Below, piece after piece: positions 18,662 through 25,790 of a stretch of DNA of 64,000 nt. The position numbers were made by a program, and so were the translations under genes. The stretch lies in NCBI GenBank assembly GCA_017411405.1, contig JAFQQE010000012.1, forward strand, positions 81,280-145,279, read 5' to 3'. Source of the stretch: Bacilli bacterium. GTDB taxonomy: Bacteria > Bacillota_I > Bacilli_A > RF39 > UBA660. The notes below the pieces were generated by a model. The model saw only the letters and a program-made list of their open reading frames with translations. It searched no databases and was not told where the DNA came from. Within the stretch, counting starts at the first letter, position 1; the number at the start of each line of letters is the position of its first letter.

Positions 18662-18805
18662 TAATTAAAATTAATAACTGGATTTACAAAAATATATGTG
18701 ATAGAGTAATAATAGAGGACAGAAACTAAGGGAGCTTCTATTATGTTCACAAAACGCCCCATTAGGCAATTTGGTGAAGCTGAAATACGCTTCACTTTTT
18801 TCTTT
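18662..18805 (+). other. Conserved 3' hairpin element C plus terminator
   Basis: TTAATAACTGG block, GTAATAATAGA (18706-18716) with TCTATTA...TTCAC (18737-18750), ACGCCCCATT, and terminator GTGAAGC/GCTTCAC (18774-18795). The first unit of array 4 (18806) begins directly at the end of the terminator T run. Confidence 0.78.
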
Positions 18806-18958
18806 GTCATAAAAAAGTCAAAAAATGGTCAACTTTTGGTCATGAAAAAGTCTTGAAAAGGTCCTGAAAAAGTACAGAAAAAGTCAAAAATTTATAAATA
18901 AAAGTCAGGTTAAGGTCAAAAAAAGGTCATAAATAAGTCAAAAAAAGGTACTGGACTT
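18806..18958 (+). repeat. 11-bp phased repeat array 4
   Basis: The clearest array. Unit starts: 18806, 18817, 18828, 18839, 18850, 18861, 18872 (GTAC), 18883, 18904, 18915, 18926, 18937, 18948 (GTAC). All steps are 11 except one 21. The -10 (TAAAAT) begins 67 bases after the last start. A-tracts of 4-7 fall at the same place in most units. Confidence 0.92.
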
Positions 18959-19011
18959 TTTGTAACAAATTTTTTTTAAAACAAAAAATTATTTCTTTTA
19001 AATCATTTTTA

Positions 19012-19020
19012 TGTTAAAAT
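19012..19020 (+). promoter_or_regulatory. Extended -10 promoter of island gene 4
   Basis: TGTTAAAAT with TAAAAT at 19015-19020. The bases from about 18985 to the ribosome site are nearly identical before island gene 6 (21378). Confidence 0.55.
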
Positions 19021-19045
19021 ATAAAATACAAATGGAGGTTTTGAA

Positions 19046-19558
19046 ATGGAAATAATTAATAAAGAATATGTAAAAATAGATAAATTTGATCTTTTTATCG
19101 AGCAAGTAAGAGCATCAACAGAAGATAATAAATTTAATATAAATTTTTTTCAAAATTTAACACGTATTATCTATGATTATGAAAAGAAAAATCATAGATC
19201 TATAAATGAACTATATATAAAAACTGATAGTCTATGTTATAAAAAATTACAAAAGACTATACAATTTTCTATAAAAAGACAAACAGTAATAAATGCTATA
19301 ATATTTGCTTTATTAAATAATGAGACAAATATTGCATTACAGTTAATAAATCATATTAAACAAGATAAAATTTTTCCTAGTCAATTGGATAATTTATTAG
19401 ATTATGTTTTTATTAATGGAATGAATACAAATGATTTTTTCAATGGTGAAAAAGATAAATTTATTTATAATGATACTAAAAATGAAATTGAAATAGGTAA
19501 AATTTATAATGTAAATACAATTAAATCGACAGGACAAACTAAAAAATTAATTAAATAA
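19046..19558 (+). CDS. Island gene 4: hypothetical protein, 170 aa
   Basis: Not recognised. Soluble and helix-rich, with no signal or anchor. It contains Lys/Asn-rich amphipathic helices and a Gln/Leu-rich part (ALQLINHIKQDKIFPSQLDNLLDYVF) like short helical-repeat proteins. A strong GGAGG site is 7 bases before the ATG. The promoter and ribosome-site region is a duplicate of that of island gene 6, although the proteins do not look alike. This again shows that upstream modules are shared while coding parts differ. Confidence 0.7.
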   Translation: MEIINKEYVKIDKFDLFIEQVRASTEDNKFNINFFQNLTRIIYDYEKKNHRSINELYIKTDSLCYKKLQKTIQFSIKRQTVINAIIFALLNNETNIALQLINHIKQDKIFPSQLDNLLDYVFINGMNTNDFFNGEKDKFIYNDTKNEIEIGKIYNVNTIKSTGQTKKLIK

Positions 19559-19618
19559 AAATATTTTATACTAAAAGTAGTATTTTTGACAGACTAAATA
19601 TATATAATATTATGTGGA

Positions 19619-19762
19619 GTCAAAAATTGGGCAGAAAAAGGTCAAACTACAGGTCATGTTTTGGTCAACCTTTAGTCATGAGTTGGGCAAGGAATGGTCA
19701 TGAAGTGGTCACACAAAAGTCAAGATTTGGTCATTTTTAGGTCAAAAAAAGGTCAAAAAAAT
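19619..19762 (+). repeat. 11-bp phased repeat array 5
   Basis: Unit starts: 19619, 19630 (GGCA), 19641, 19653, 19664, 19675, 19686 (GGCA), 19697, 19708, 19719, 19730, 19741, 19752. Twelve steps, all 11 except one 12. It starts about 60 bases after island gene 4. The only thing downstream before the next array is hairpin element D with a possible TATAAT near 19775. Confidence 0.9.
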
Positions 19763-19812
19763 CTAGACTAAATTTATATAATGCGGTATAAATTTTATTG
19801 TAAGGATAATTT

Positions 19813-19896
19813 GACAATAGAGGGCTTCTATTATGTTCACAAAACGCCCCATTAAGATATTTGGTGAAGCTCTAGTAAGCTTCACTTTTTCTTTTG
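19813..19896 (+). other. Conserved hairpin element D plus terminator (short form)
   Basis: Short-loop version: AATAGA and TCTATT around a 5-base loop, then TATGTTCACAAAACGCCCCATT and terminator GTGAAGC/GCTTCAC (19864-19885). Unlike the other copies it does not follow a gene directly; array 5 lies between. It could be a free-standing small RNA. Confidence 0.65.
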
Positions 19897-19905
19897 CATA
19901 AAAAA

Positions 19906-20046
19906 GTCAAAAAAAGGTCAAGTTTTGGTCACGAAAAAGACCTGAAAAAGTACCGAAAAAGTCCAGAAAAAGGCAAAAAATTATAGAAAAAAGTCAAGAC
20001 TAGGCAAAAAACAAGCAATTTTTGATCAAAAAAATGTCAAAAAAAG
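19906..20046 (+). repeat. 11-bp phased repeat array 6
   Basis: Unit starts: 19906, 19917, 19928, 19939 (GACC), 19950 (GTAC), 19961, 19972 (GGCA), 19993, 20003 (GGCA), 20014 (AGCA), 20025 (ATCA), 20036. Steps are 11 with one 21 and one 10. It shares unit order with arrays 4 and 7 and is the most degenerate at its 3' end. Confidence 0.82.
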
Positions 20047-20096
20047 TTATGTGAGTATTGTTTGTGATATAATAATTTTAGAAAAGGAGAAATCAC

Positions 20097-20639
20097 ATGA
20101 AAAAAACAAGTAAAAAGAATGTTAGACGCGCCCTATTATCTATAACTGTTGGGATATTAGTATGCATGCCACTTGCAGTCATAGAGGCATGGCCAGTGGT
20201 AATACTTTTCGGTGGTATTTGTAGTATTTTTCCAGGTGCGGTAATTCTTGATAAATTAGGGCTAATAGAATTAGTTGATGTAAAAAGATATAAAAAAATT
20301 GTTGATGAAAAAGGTAATATATTATATGATGATTATGAAAATGTAAAAAAAGTAGATGCGAACGATTATGAAAAAGAATTGAGATTTGCTGACGAAAGAA
20401 AAAGAGCAAATATATTATTTGAAGATACATACAAAAAGCCAATTATTACTAAACAAACAAGAGAAAATATTTTAAATTCTCCTAATTTATATTCAAATTG
20501 CGATATTAGAGTTAGGATGGGAAAATTTTATACTGACGAAGAAAAAGAAAAGTATATAGAAGAAAGCTTAAAAAGACCTTTACCTGGTGAAGAAGGACTT
20601 AAACTAATAAAAAAGTGGAAACCAAGAAATAATAAGTAA
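20097..20639 (+). CDS. Island gene 5: membrane protein, 180 aa
   Basis: Not recognised. A basic N-terminus (MKKTSKKNVRRALL) leads into two hydrophobic segments at about residues 12-32 and 34-55 (SITVGILVCMPLAVIEAWPV, VILFGGICSIFPGAVILDKL). A charged soluble domain of about 120 residues with many Lys/Glu follows. The N-in topology puts the large domain in the cytoplasm if both segments span. AAAAGGAGAAATCAC gives a good ribosome site. It lies after array 6. Confidence 0.68.
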   Translation: MKKTSKKNVRRALLSITVGILVCMPLAVIEAWPVVILFGGICSIFPGAVILDKLGLIELVDVKRYKKIVDEKGNILYDDYENVKKVDANDYEKELRFADERKRANILFEDTYKKPIITKQTRENILNSPNLYSNCDIRVRMGKFYTDEEKEKYIEESLKRPLPGEEGLKLIKKWKPRNNK

Positions 20640-20643
20640 TATT

Positions 20644-20672
20644 TTGACATCTTATAATATTTATGATATATT
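20644..20672 (+). promoter_or_regulatory. Strong promoter before the inverted-repeat element
   Basis: TTGACA (20644-20649) and TATATT (20667-20672), spacer 17. It starts 5 bases after the stop of island gene 5 and would begin transcription near 20679. Confidence 0.65.
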
Positions 20673-20706
20673 GAATACGTCAAAGAAATTTGCATAAAAT
20701 AAAAAA

Positions 20707-20936
20707 GGATACATTTGATTGCGAGAATCAGATGTTTCCCTTAATGGATTGCATCTGAAATCAACAGTTGTTGAAATCAGATGTTTTTATTATTTATACA
20801 GTAAGGTGATTACTATAAAAAATAATAGTAGATTTATTATAAATAGAGAAAACTCTCTTTTAGTCATAATTAACCACCACCTTTCATTTATGTTTATAAA
20901 CGAAAGGGAAGGCATCTGATATTTTCAAATGTATCC
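20707..20936 (+). repeat. 230-bp terminal-inverted-repeat element (MITE or structured RNA)
   Basis: The ends are exact 12-bp inverted repeats, GGATACATTTGA (20707-20718) and TCAAATGTATCC (20925-20936). Inside, ATCAGATG (20727-20734) pairs with CATCTGAT (20913-20920), and TTCCCTT pairs with AAGGGAA. The interior folds into further hairpins (CATCTGA...TCAGATG, AGTAnnnnnnTACT, AGAGaaaaCTCT, CCTTTC...GAAAGG). A 66-codon frame crosses it but looks accidental. A strong promoter lies 30 bases upstream. It is either a non-autonomous transposon or an RNA with a closed multi-branch fold. Confidence 0.7.
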
Positions 20937-20989
20937 AAATAAATTATAGCAAACATTTGTATTTTCGACAATAAGAATCTATAAAAAAA

Positions 20990-21137
20990 TATAATTAAAG
21001 TTAATAACTGGATATATAGAAATATATGTGATAAAGTGATAATAGAGGACAGGAACTAAGGAAACTTCTGTTATGTTCACAACATGCCCCATTAACATGT
21101 TTGGTGAAGCTGAAATAAGCTTCATTTTTTCTTTGGC
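20990..21137 (+). other. Conserved 3' hairpin element E plus terminator
   Basis: TTAATAACTGGATATAT, GTGATAATAGA (21036-21046) with TCTGTTA...TTCAC (21067-21080), where an A-to-G change leaves a wobble pair. TGCCCCATT follows, then terminator GTGAAGC/GCTTCAT (21104-21125). It is separated from island gene 5 by the inverted-repeat element, as if that element had been inserted in the 3' UTR. Confidence 0.75.
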
Positions 21138-21289
21138 GTAAAAAAGTCAGAAAAAACGTCAACTTTTGGTCACGAAAAAGACCTGAAAAAGTACTGGAAA
21201 AGTCCAGAAAAAGTCAAAAAATTAGAGAAAAAAGACAGGTTTAGGTCAAAAAAAAGGTCAAAAATAAGTCATAAAAAAGTACTGGACTT
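21135..21289 (+). repeat. 11-bp phased repeat array 7
   Basis: Unit starts: 21135 (GGCG), 21146, 21158, 21169, 21180 (GACC), 21191 (GTAC), 21202, 21213, 21234 (GACA), 21245, 21257, 21268, 21279 (GTAC). Steps are 11, with two 12 and the same single 21 as array 4. The -10 begins 67 bases after the last unit start, as for array 4. Confidence 0.9.
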
Positions 21290-21342
21290 TTTGTAACAAA
21301 TTTTTTTTTAAATAAAAAATAATTTCTTTTAAATCATTTTTA

Positions 21343-21351
21343 TGTTAAAAT
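21343..21351 (+). promoter_or_regulatory. Extended -10 promoter of island gene 6
   Basis: TGTTAAAAT with TAAAAT at 21346-21351, in a block almost identical to that before island gene 4. Confidence 0.55.
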
Positions 21352-21377
21352 ATAAAACACAAACGGAGGTTTTGTAT

Positions 21378-22127
21378 ATGAATATAGAATTTGTATCTAA
21401 AGATAATGAAGCAAAAGTGTTTGATGAAAATAACAATGGTAAAAAAATTAATAATACTGATAATATTGAAGAAATATTAATAAAAGAAAATGTAATTGAA
21501 AACATGGAAAAGGAAATTGAACAATTAAAAAAAGATATTAATAATTATAATAAAAGTCGAAGAATTCCAACTTGGTTACCTTTAACTATGTTTACAATAC
21601 TACCTTTAATTATTAATCCTATTATAATGAATGAACTTGGTGTATGGAATGATATAATATCTAATACTATTCTTGGTATAAATAAGTTAGGACCATTACT
21701 AACTGTTTCAATTACCGGTTTTATGATAATACCTGGGTCTTTAATGTCATTATCATTTTTATTAGCAAATAAAGAAAGAAATAAATATCAAAAAGCTAGA
21801 GAAATAAAATTAGAATTTTTAAAAAAAGATATTGTTAATCAAAGAGAATTATTAAATGAATTAAAAAACAACAAAACTTTAAGTGAAGAAAATAAAGATT
21901 TTAAAGTTCAAAAAGTTAATGATTTAGAGCAATTAAAAAGTTTAAGAGCATGTTTATTATTATGTGAACATATTGCTTACAATGAAAAGAAATGGTATAA
22001 ATATTATCAAGAAGGTAAGTTAGCTAAAAAAATGGAAAAATATTGGAATGAATCTGGTGTAGAAATGGCTAAAGATTATTTTGAAGAAAAAGGACCTATA
22101 TTAGCCAAAAAATATGATAAAAAATAA
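21378..22127 (+). CDS. Island gene 6: coiled-coil membrane protein, 249 aa
   Basis: Not recognised. I start at the ATG at 21378, 8 bases after GGAGG; an upstream in-frame ATG falls inside the promoter. Residues about 20-60 form a charged coiled coil (EEILIKENVIENMEKEIEQL). Two membrane segments follow (WLPLTMFTILPLIINPIIM and LLTVSITGFMIIPGSLMSLS), then a long Lys/Glu-rich coiled coil and a C-terminal Tyr/Trp-rich tail. The architecture suggests a cytoplasmic coiled-coil protein anchored by a hairpin of two helices. Confidence 0.68.
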   Translation: MNIEFVSKDNEAKVFDENNNGKKINNTDNIEEILIKENVIENMEKEIEQLKKDINNYNKSRRIPTWLPLTMFTILPLIINPIIMNELGVWNDIISNTILGINKLGPLLTVSITGFMIIPGSLMSLSFLLANKERNKYQKAREIKLEFLKKDIVNQRELLNELKNNKTLSEENKDFKVQKVNDLEQLKSLRACLLLCEHIAYNEKKWYKYYQEGKLAKKMEKYWNESGVEMAKDYFEEKGPILAKKYDKK

Positions 22128-22163
22128 AAAGTTTTATTTAGAAAAAGATAAAATATGAATAAG

Positions 22164-22230
22164 GTCATAATTTGGTCAAAAAAAGGTCATGCAGTAGGTC
22201 ATTTTTTGGGCAACCTTTGGAAAATAAAAA
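22164..22230 (+). repeat. 11-bp phased repeat array 8 (short)
   Basis: Unit starts: 22164, 22175, 22186, 22198, 22209 (GGCA), 22220 (GAAA). This is the last array; after it the island's repeats cease. No hairpin element follows, and the next gene is the LigD-like one. Confidence 0.8.
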
Positions 22231-22342
22231 GTTATAAATATAGTTTAAAAAAGATAACACAATATTAAAAAATATGATTATAATTACGCTCTAATAAGGT
22301 ATAATTTTTTTTATATGTGTTAAATTAGTATAGAGGTAATAT

Positions 22343-23734
22343 ATGAAGAATAATTTAACTAAATATAATAATAAAAGAAATTTTGATAAAACTAAAGAAC
22401 CTAGAGGTAAAAAAGAAAGTAATAATAAAAAACTTAGATTTGTTGTTCAACATCATATTGCAAGAAAAGATCATTATGATTTGAGATTAGAATACGATGG
22501 AGTATTAAAGAGTTGGGCAGTACCTAAAGGACCTAGTTATAATATTAAAGATAAACGTTTATCAATTTTAGTAGAAGATCATCCATTAGAATATCGTAAT
22601 TTTGAAGGTGTTATACCTAAAGGTGAGTATGGTGGTGGTACTGTCATGTTATTTGACGAAGGAACTTATGAACCTTTATATGACTTTAAGAAAAGTTTTA
22701 AAGATGGAATGATAAAAATTATATTATATGGAAAAAGATTAAAAGGTGTTTGGACTTTAGTTCATTTTAAAGAAGATAATTGGTTGTTAATCAAGGAAAA
22801 AGATGAATATATGGAATTTAGTGATATTAAAACTATTAATACAAGTATTAAAAGTGGTAGAACAATGGAAGAGATTGAAAATGGTATAAAAAATAATACT
22901 GAAGATGTTATAGAGGGTGTTAAGATAAGTAATCCTGATAAGATAATTTATAAGAAACCAAATATTACTAAATTGGAAATAATTAAGTATTATAAAGCTG
23001 TTTCAAAAAGAATGTTGCCATATTTAAAAAATCGTGTTATAAGTACGGTTAGATGTCCTGATGGAATAGATGGTGCTTCTTTTTTTAAAAAACATTTTGA
23101 AAATGAAAGAGAAGGTTTATGTAAAGTAGATTTAAAAAATATGAGTAGTAAAGAAGATGATTATTATTTTCTAACAAGTGTAAAAGGTTTAATAAGTGAA
23201 GTTCAAATGAATAGTTTTGAATTTCATATTTGGGGAAGTAGAGTGGAAGATTTAGAAAATCCTGATATATTGGTTTTTGATTTCGATCCTGATGAAAATT
23301 TAAATTTAAAGAAATTAAGAGATGGAGTTAGAGATTTAAAAAGTATATTAGATGAATTGAAATTAAAGTCTTTTTTGAAAACTAGTGGTGGTAAAGGTTA
23401 TCATGTTTTGGTTCCAATTAGTGGGGTAAATTGGAAAGAATTTCGTTTGATTGCGAAAAATATTGCAGAATTAATGGAAGCAAAATGGCCTTTAAAATAT
23501 ACAAGTAATATTAGAAAACATAAACGTAAGAATAAAATATTTATTGATTGGGTCAGAAATACTAGGGGAGCTACTAGTGTTGCACCATATTCTTTAAGAC
23601 TAAGAAATAAAGCAACTGTGTCCTTTCCAATCTCTTGGAATGAGTTAGATAAAATTAAACCGAATAGTATAACTTTAAAAAAAGCATTAGAAAAAATAAA
23701 AGGAAAAGATCCTTGGAAAGGTTTTTATAAATAA
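22343..23734 (+). CDS. LigD-like 3'-phosphoesterase + polymerase fusion, no ligase domain
   Basis: End-processing enzyme of bacterial non-homologous end joining. Residues about 10-165 form the phosphoesterase domain with its full active site: QHH, HYDLRLE (His, Asp, Arg) and DHPLEY (His, Tyr). Residues about 190-460 form the archaeo-eukaryotic-primase-type polymerase: HFENER region, the metal-binding DFDPDE, the SGGKGYHV motif and FIDWVRN (third acidic residue). The ATP-dependent ligase domain that joins these in LigD of Pseudomonas or Mycobacterium is absent. The ligase may be separate, and no Ku gene is in the window. It lies at the right edge of the island. Confidence 0.9.
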   Translation: MKNNLTKYNNKRNFDKTKEPRGKKESNNKKLRFVVQHHIARKDHYDLRLEYDGVLKSWAVPKGPSYNIKDKRLSILVEDHPLEYRNFEGVIPKGEYGGGTVMLFDEGTYEPLYDFKKSFKDGMIKIILYGKRLKGVWTLVHFKEDNWLLIKEKDEYMEFSDIKTINTSIKSGRTMEEIENGIKNNTEDVIEGVKISNPDKIIYKKPNITKLEIIKYYKAVSKRMLPYLKNRVISTVRCPDGIDGASFFKKHFENEREGLCKVDLKNMSSKEDDYYFLTSVKGLISEVQMNSFEFHIWGSRVEDLENPDILVFDFDPDENLNLKKLRDGVRDLKSILDELKLKSFLKTSGGKGYHVLVPISGVNWKEFRLIAKNIAELMEAKWPLKYTSNIRKHKRKNKIFIDWVRNTRGATSVAPYSLRLRNKATVSFPISWNELDKIKPNSITLKKALEKIKGKDPWKGFYK

Positions 23735-23794
23735 TAAGTATTGTAAATTATTTCTTTTTGTGTAATAATAGTTTTAATTTTTGAGGGTGGTATT

Positions 23795-24526
23795 ATGCTT
23801 TGTCCGTTTTATTTTTTTGATGAAAAAGAAAGAGAGTTAGAAAATATACATTGTGATATTATATTTAATATATCTAAGTTATTTAAAGAATTGAATACTA
23901 ATAACATTTATGAAATATTTTATATTTATTGTTATTTGTTATGGAATGGTTATTTTTCAGTGGATAAAATATACATGTATGATTATAAAGATATTTTAGA
24001 TGAAGATAACACTATATTTTTAGGTAAGGGTTGCTGTAGGCATAATTCATCTCTTTTAACTGATGTATTAAGATATTTAGAATTTAATAGCACGGAAGTA
24101 AGTATAAGAACTATAAATGTTAAATTAGATAGAATAATTAATGATATCAAAAGAATACATGTATTATATGGAGAAAAAGAAGAAAAAGTACCTAAAAATC
24201 TTCCGAATCATAGTGTTGTTTTAGTTAAACAAAATAGTTCTCTTTTGTTAGATTCTACAGCATTAACTTGTATAGAAGTTTTAAATAAAGGCAAACTTTA
24301 TTGTCCTGATGGGAAATATAAAATAAATAGAAAGCTATTTTTAAATGAAATAAATAAAAGAAATATTAATTTTGAAAGTAAATCATTATTAAGTAAAGAA
24401 GTTTTAAAAAATCATTATTTTATAGCTAAAAATATAATAAAAGATAATAAAAATTTAATTGAAGATTTTTATAATGATAATAATAATAAATATAATAAAG
24501 TTAAAGAATTAGTTAAAAAAATATAA
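23795..24526 (+). CDS. Transglutaminase-like (papain-fold) protein, 243 aa
   Basis: The core has an arrangement typical of the transglutaminase-like cysteine-protease fold: Cys in GKGCCRHNSSLLTDVL (about residue 77), His in LPNHSVVLV, and Asp in LLLDSTAL, in that order and spacing. It has no signal peptide, so it probably acts in the cytoplasm. The substrate is unknown, and neither neighbour suggests one. A GAGGGTGG ribosome site is present. The C-terminal 60 residues are a Lys/Asn-rich helical tail. Confidence 0.7.
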   Translation: MLCPFYFFDEKERELENIHCDIIFNISKLFKELNTNNIYEIFYIYCYLLWNGYFSVDKIYMYDYKDILDEDNTIFLGKGCCRHNSSLLTDVLRYLEFNSTEVSIRTINVKLDRIINDIKRIHVLYGEKEEKVPKNLPNHSVVLVKQNSSLLLDSTALTCIEVLNKGKLYCPDGKYKINRKLFLNEINKRNINFESKSLLSKEVLKNHYFIAKNIIKDNKNLIEDFYNDNNNKYNKVKELVKKI

Positions 24527-24533
24527 TTTTTAT

Positions 24534-24564
24534 AAAGTATAGTTATTATACTTTATTTTTTTTT
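24534..24564 (+). terminator. Terminator after the transglutaminase-like gene
   Basis: AAAGTATA / TATACTTT hairpin followed by a long T run. Confidence 0.75.
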
Positions 24565-24603
24565 AATACTTTGATATAATTTATTAAGAATAAGAGGGAT
24601 TAT

Positions 24604-25494
24604 ATGAATAATGTAGTGGATATGGTTAAATATTATATAGTACATAAAAATGCTGATAATAGTGTTATAGAATATTTAAAAAATAAAATAGATAAATGTG
24701 AAATTAAAGATCTAATTGTTGTACAGGTTGAATTATTATTTACTGATCCTTGTGATAATGTAGTTAGCGAATTAGTTAATTATATAAATAATAAAATAAA
24801 TATAATATTAAAAGATATTAAGTTGTCTTCTTTAGTTAATTTAATATGTGATTTACATAATAAAGTAGATGATTTGTTAGATTTAAATAAAGAATTAGAA
24901 AATAATAATGATACTATGTTTTCTAATATAAAACTTAAAAATTTTAATAATGATATAAGTGATACTGATAATGCTTCTATTTTAATTAATGAAATTCAAA
25001 ATAATAAATTTATTATTAGTAGAAATAATAGTGTAATTAGTTCTATTAATATTTGGTTAAATAATTTGTCTAATAGTTTTAATAAGAGAGTAGATAATGT
25101 AAATATTAAAGAATTATTAGTTAGTTATATAGATTTATTATCTTTAATTAATAAAGATGAGTTTATAAATAACTATATTAATAAAATATCTAATAATATT
25201 GATAAATTATTATTAAATAGTAATTTGTTAGAGACTATAACTAATATAATACCAGAGATAGATAAAATATATAAAGATAATTATGAAGAAAAAAATAATA
25301 TATATAAATTATTAGATTATTATATTGATTTGGTAGAAATAACTGTAAAGAAAAAAATTAATAATTTAAATTATGAAGAAAAGATATTATTAAAAGAGAA
25401 GATAGAGTTAATAATTGAAGAAATATTAAATAATGATAATCCTGATGATGATTTTAAAGTGTTAGTTATTAATAGTTATTTAAAATTATTATAA
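24604..25494 (+). CDS. Hypothetical protein, 296 aa
   Basis: Not recognised. Soluble, very Asn/Asp/Ile/Leu-rich and predicted all-helical, with no Trp-rich or Cys motifs and no signal. Repeating patterns such as NKISNNIDKLLLNSNLLETI suggest helical repeats. GATATAAT and AAGAGGGAT precede the ATG, supporting expression. The composition may be mostly a result of AT pressure, so remote homology cannot be judged by eye. Confidence 0.55.
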   Translation: MNNVVDMVKYYIVHKNADNSVIEYLKNKIDKCEIKDLIVVQVELLFTDPCDNVVSELVNYINNKINIILKDIKLSSLVNLICDLHNKVDDLLDLNKELENNNDTMFSNIKLKNFNNDISDTDNASILINEIQNNKFIISRNNSVISSINIWLNNLSNSFNKRVDNVNIKELLVSYIDLLSLINKDEFINNYINKISNNIDKLLLNSNLLETITNIIPEIDKIYKDNYEEKNNIYKLLDYYIDLVEITVKKKINNLNYEEKILLKEKIELIIEEILNNDNPDDDFKVLVINSYLKLL

Positions 25495-25528
25495 TAAACA
25501 AAATATAATATTGTGCATATAATTAAGT

Positions 25529-25744
25529 ATGAAGACAATAAAATTAAATGAATTTACTCATGATGGAGAATTAATTAATTTAGAGACTGATTATATGCCA
25601 TATGAAAAACTTTTATATAATCCTTCTTTGTATTTAGATAAGAATAAGAAATATTATTTTTATTGTAAGAATGGTGTTAAAAGTAAAAAGGTAGTAAGTA
25701 TATTGGAAATATATGGGTATGATGTTACAAGAGTTATTAATTAG
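25529..25744 (+). CDS. Minimal rhodanese-like protein, 71 aa
   Basis: Short version of a rhodanese (sulfurtransferase) domain. The active-site loop is YFYCKNGVKSKK, with Cys in the C-x-x-G-x-x-S pattern, followed by the helix and the closing GYDVTRVIN. It is much shorter than the usual 100-120 residues because the N-terminal strand-helix part is compressed. TATAAT at 25518-25523 is only 5 bases from the ATG and no ribosome site is seen, so the mRNA may be leaderless. Confidence 0.7.
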   Translation: MKTIKLNEFTHDGELINLETDYMPYEKLLYNPSLYLDKNKKYYFYCKNGVKSKKVVSILEIYGYDVTRVIN

Positions 25745-25790
25745 CTCTTTTTTTTATTTATTAATTGTTATATAATTAATTTGTGATTAT

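Noticed and set aside
20719-20919. 66-aa protein gene
   Set aside because: The frame lies wholly inside the inverted-repeat element, has no ribosome site, starts inside a stem and has no protein-like composition.
20707-20936. Retron msr-msd
   Set aside because: The 12-bp end stem looks like a1/a2, but no reverse transcriptase gene is adjacent and the downstream protein is a coiled-coil membrane protein.
14960-22230. CRISPR array
   Set aside because: Units are only 11 bases, degenerate and contiguous; there are no 25-40-base repeats with unique spacers and no cas genes.
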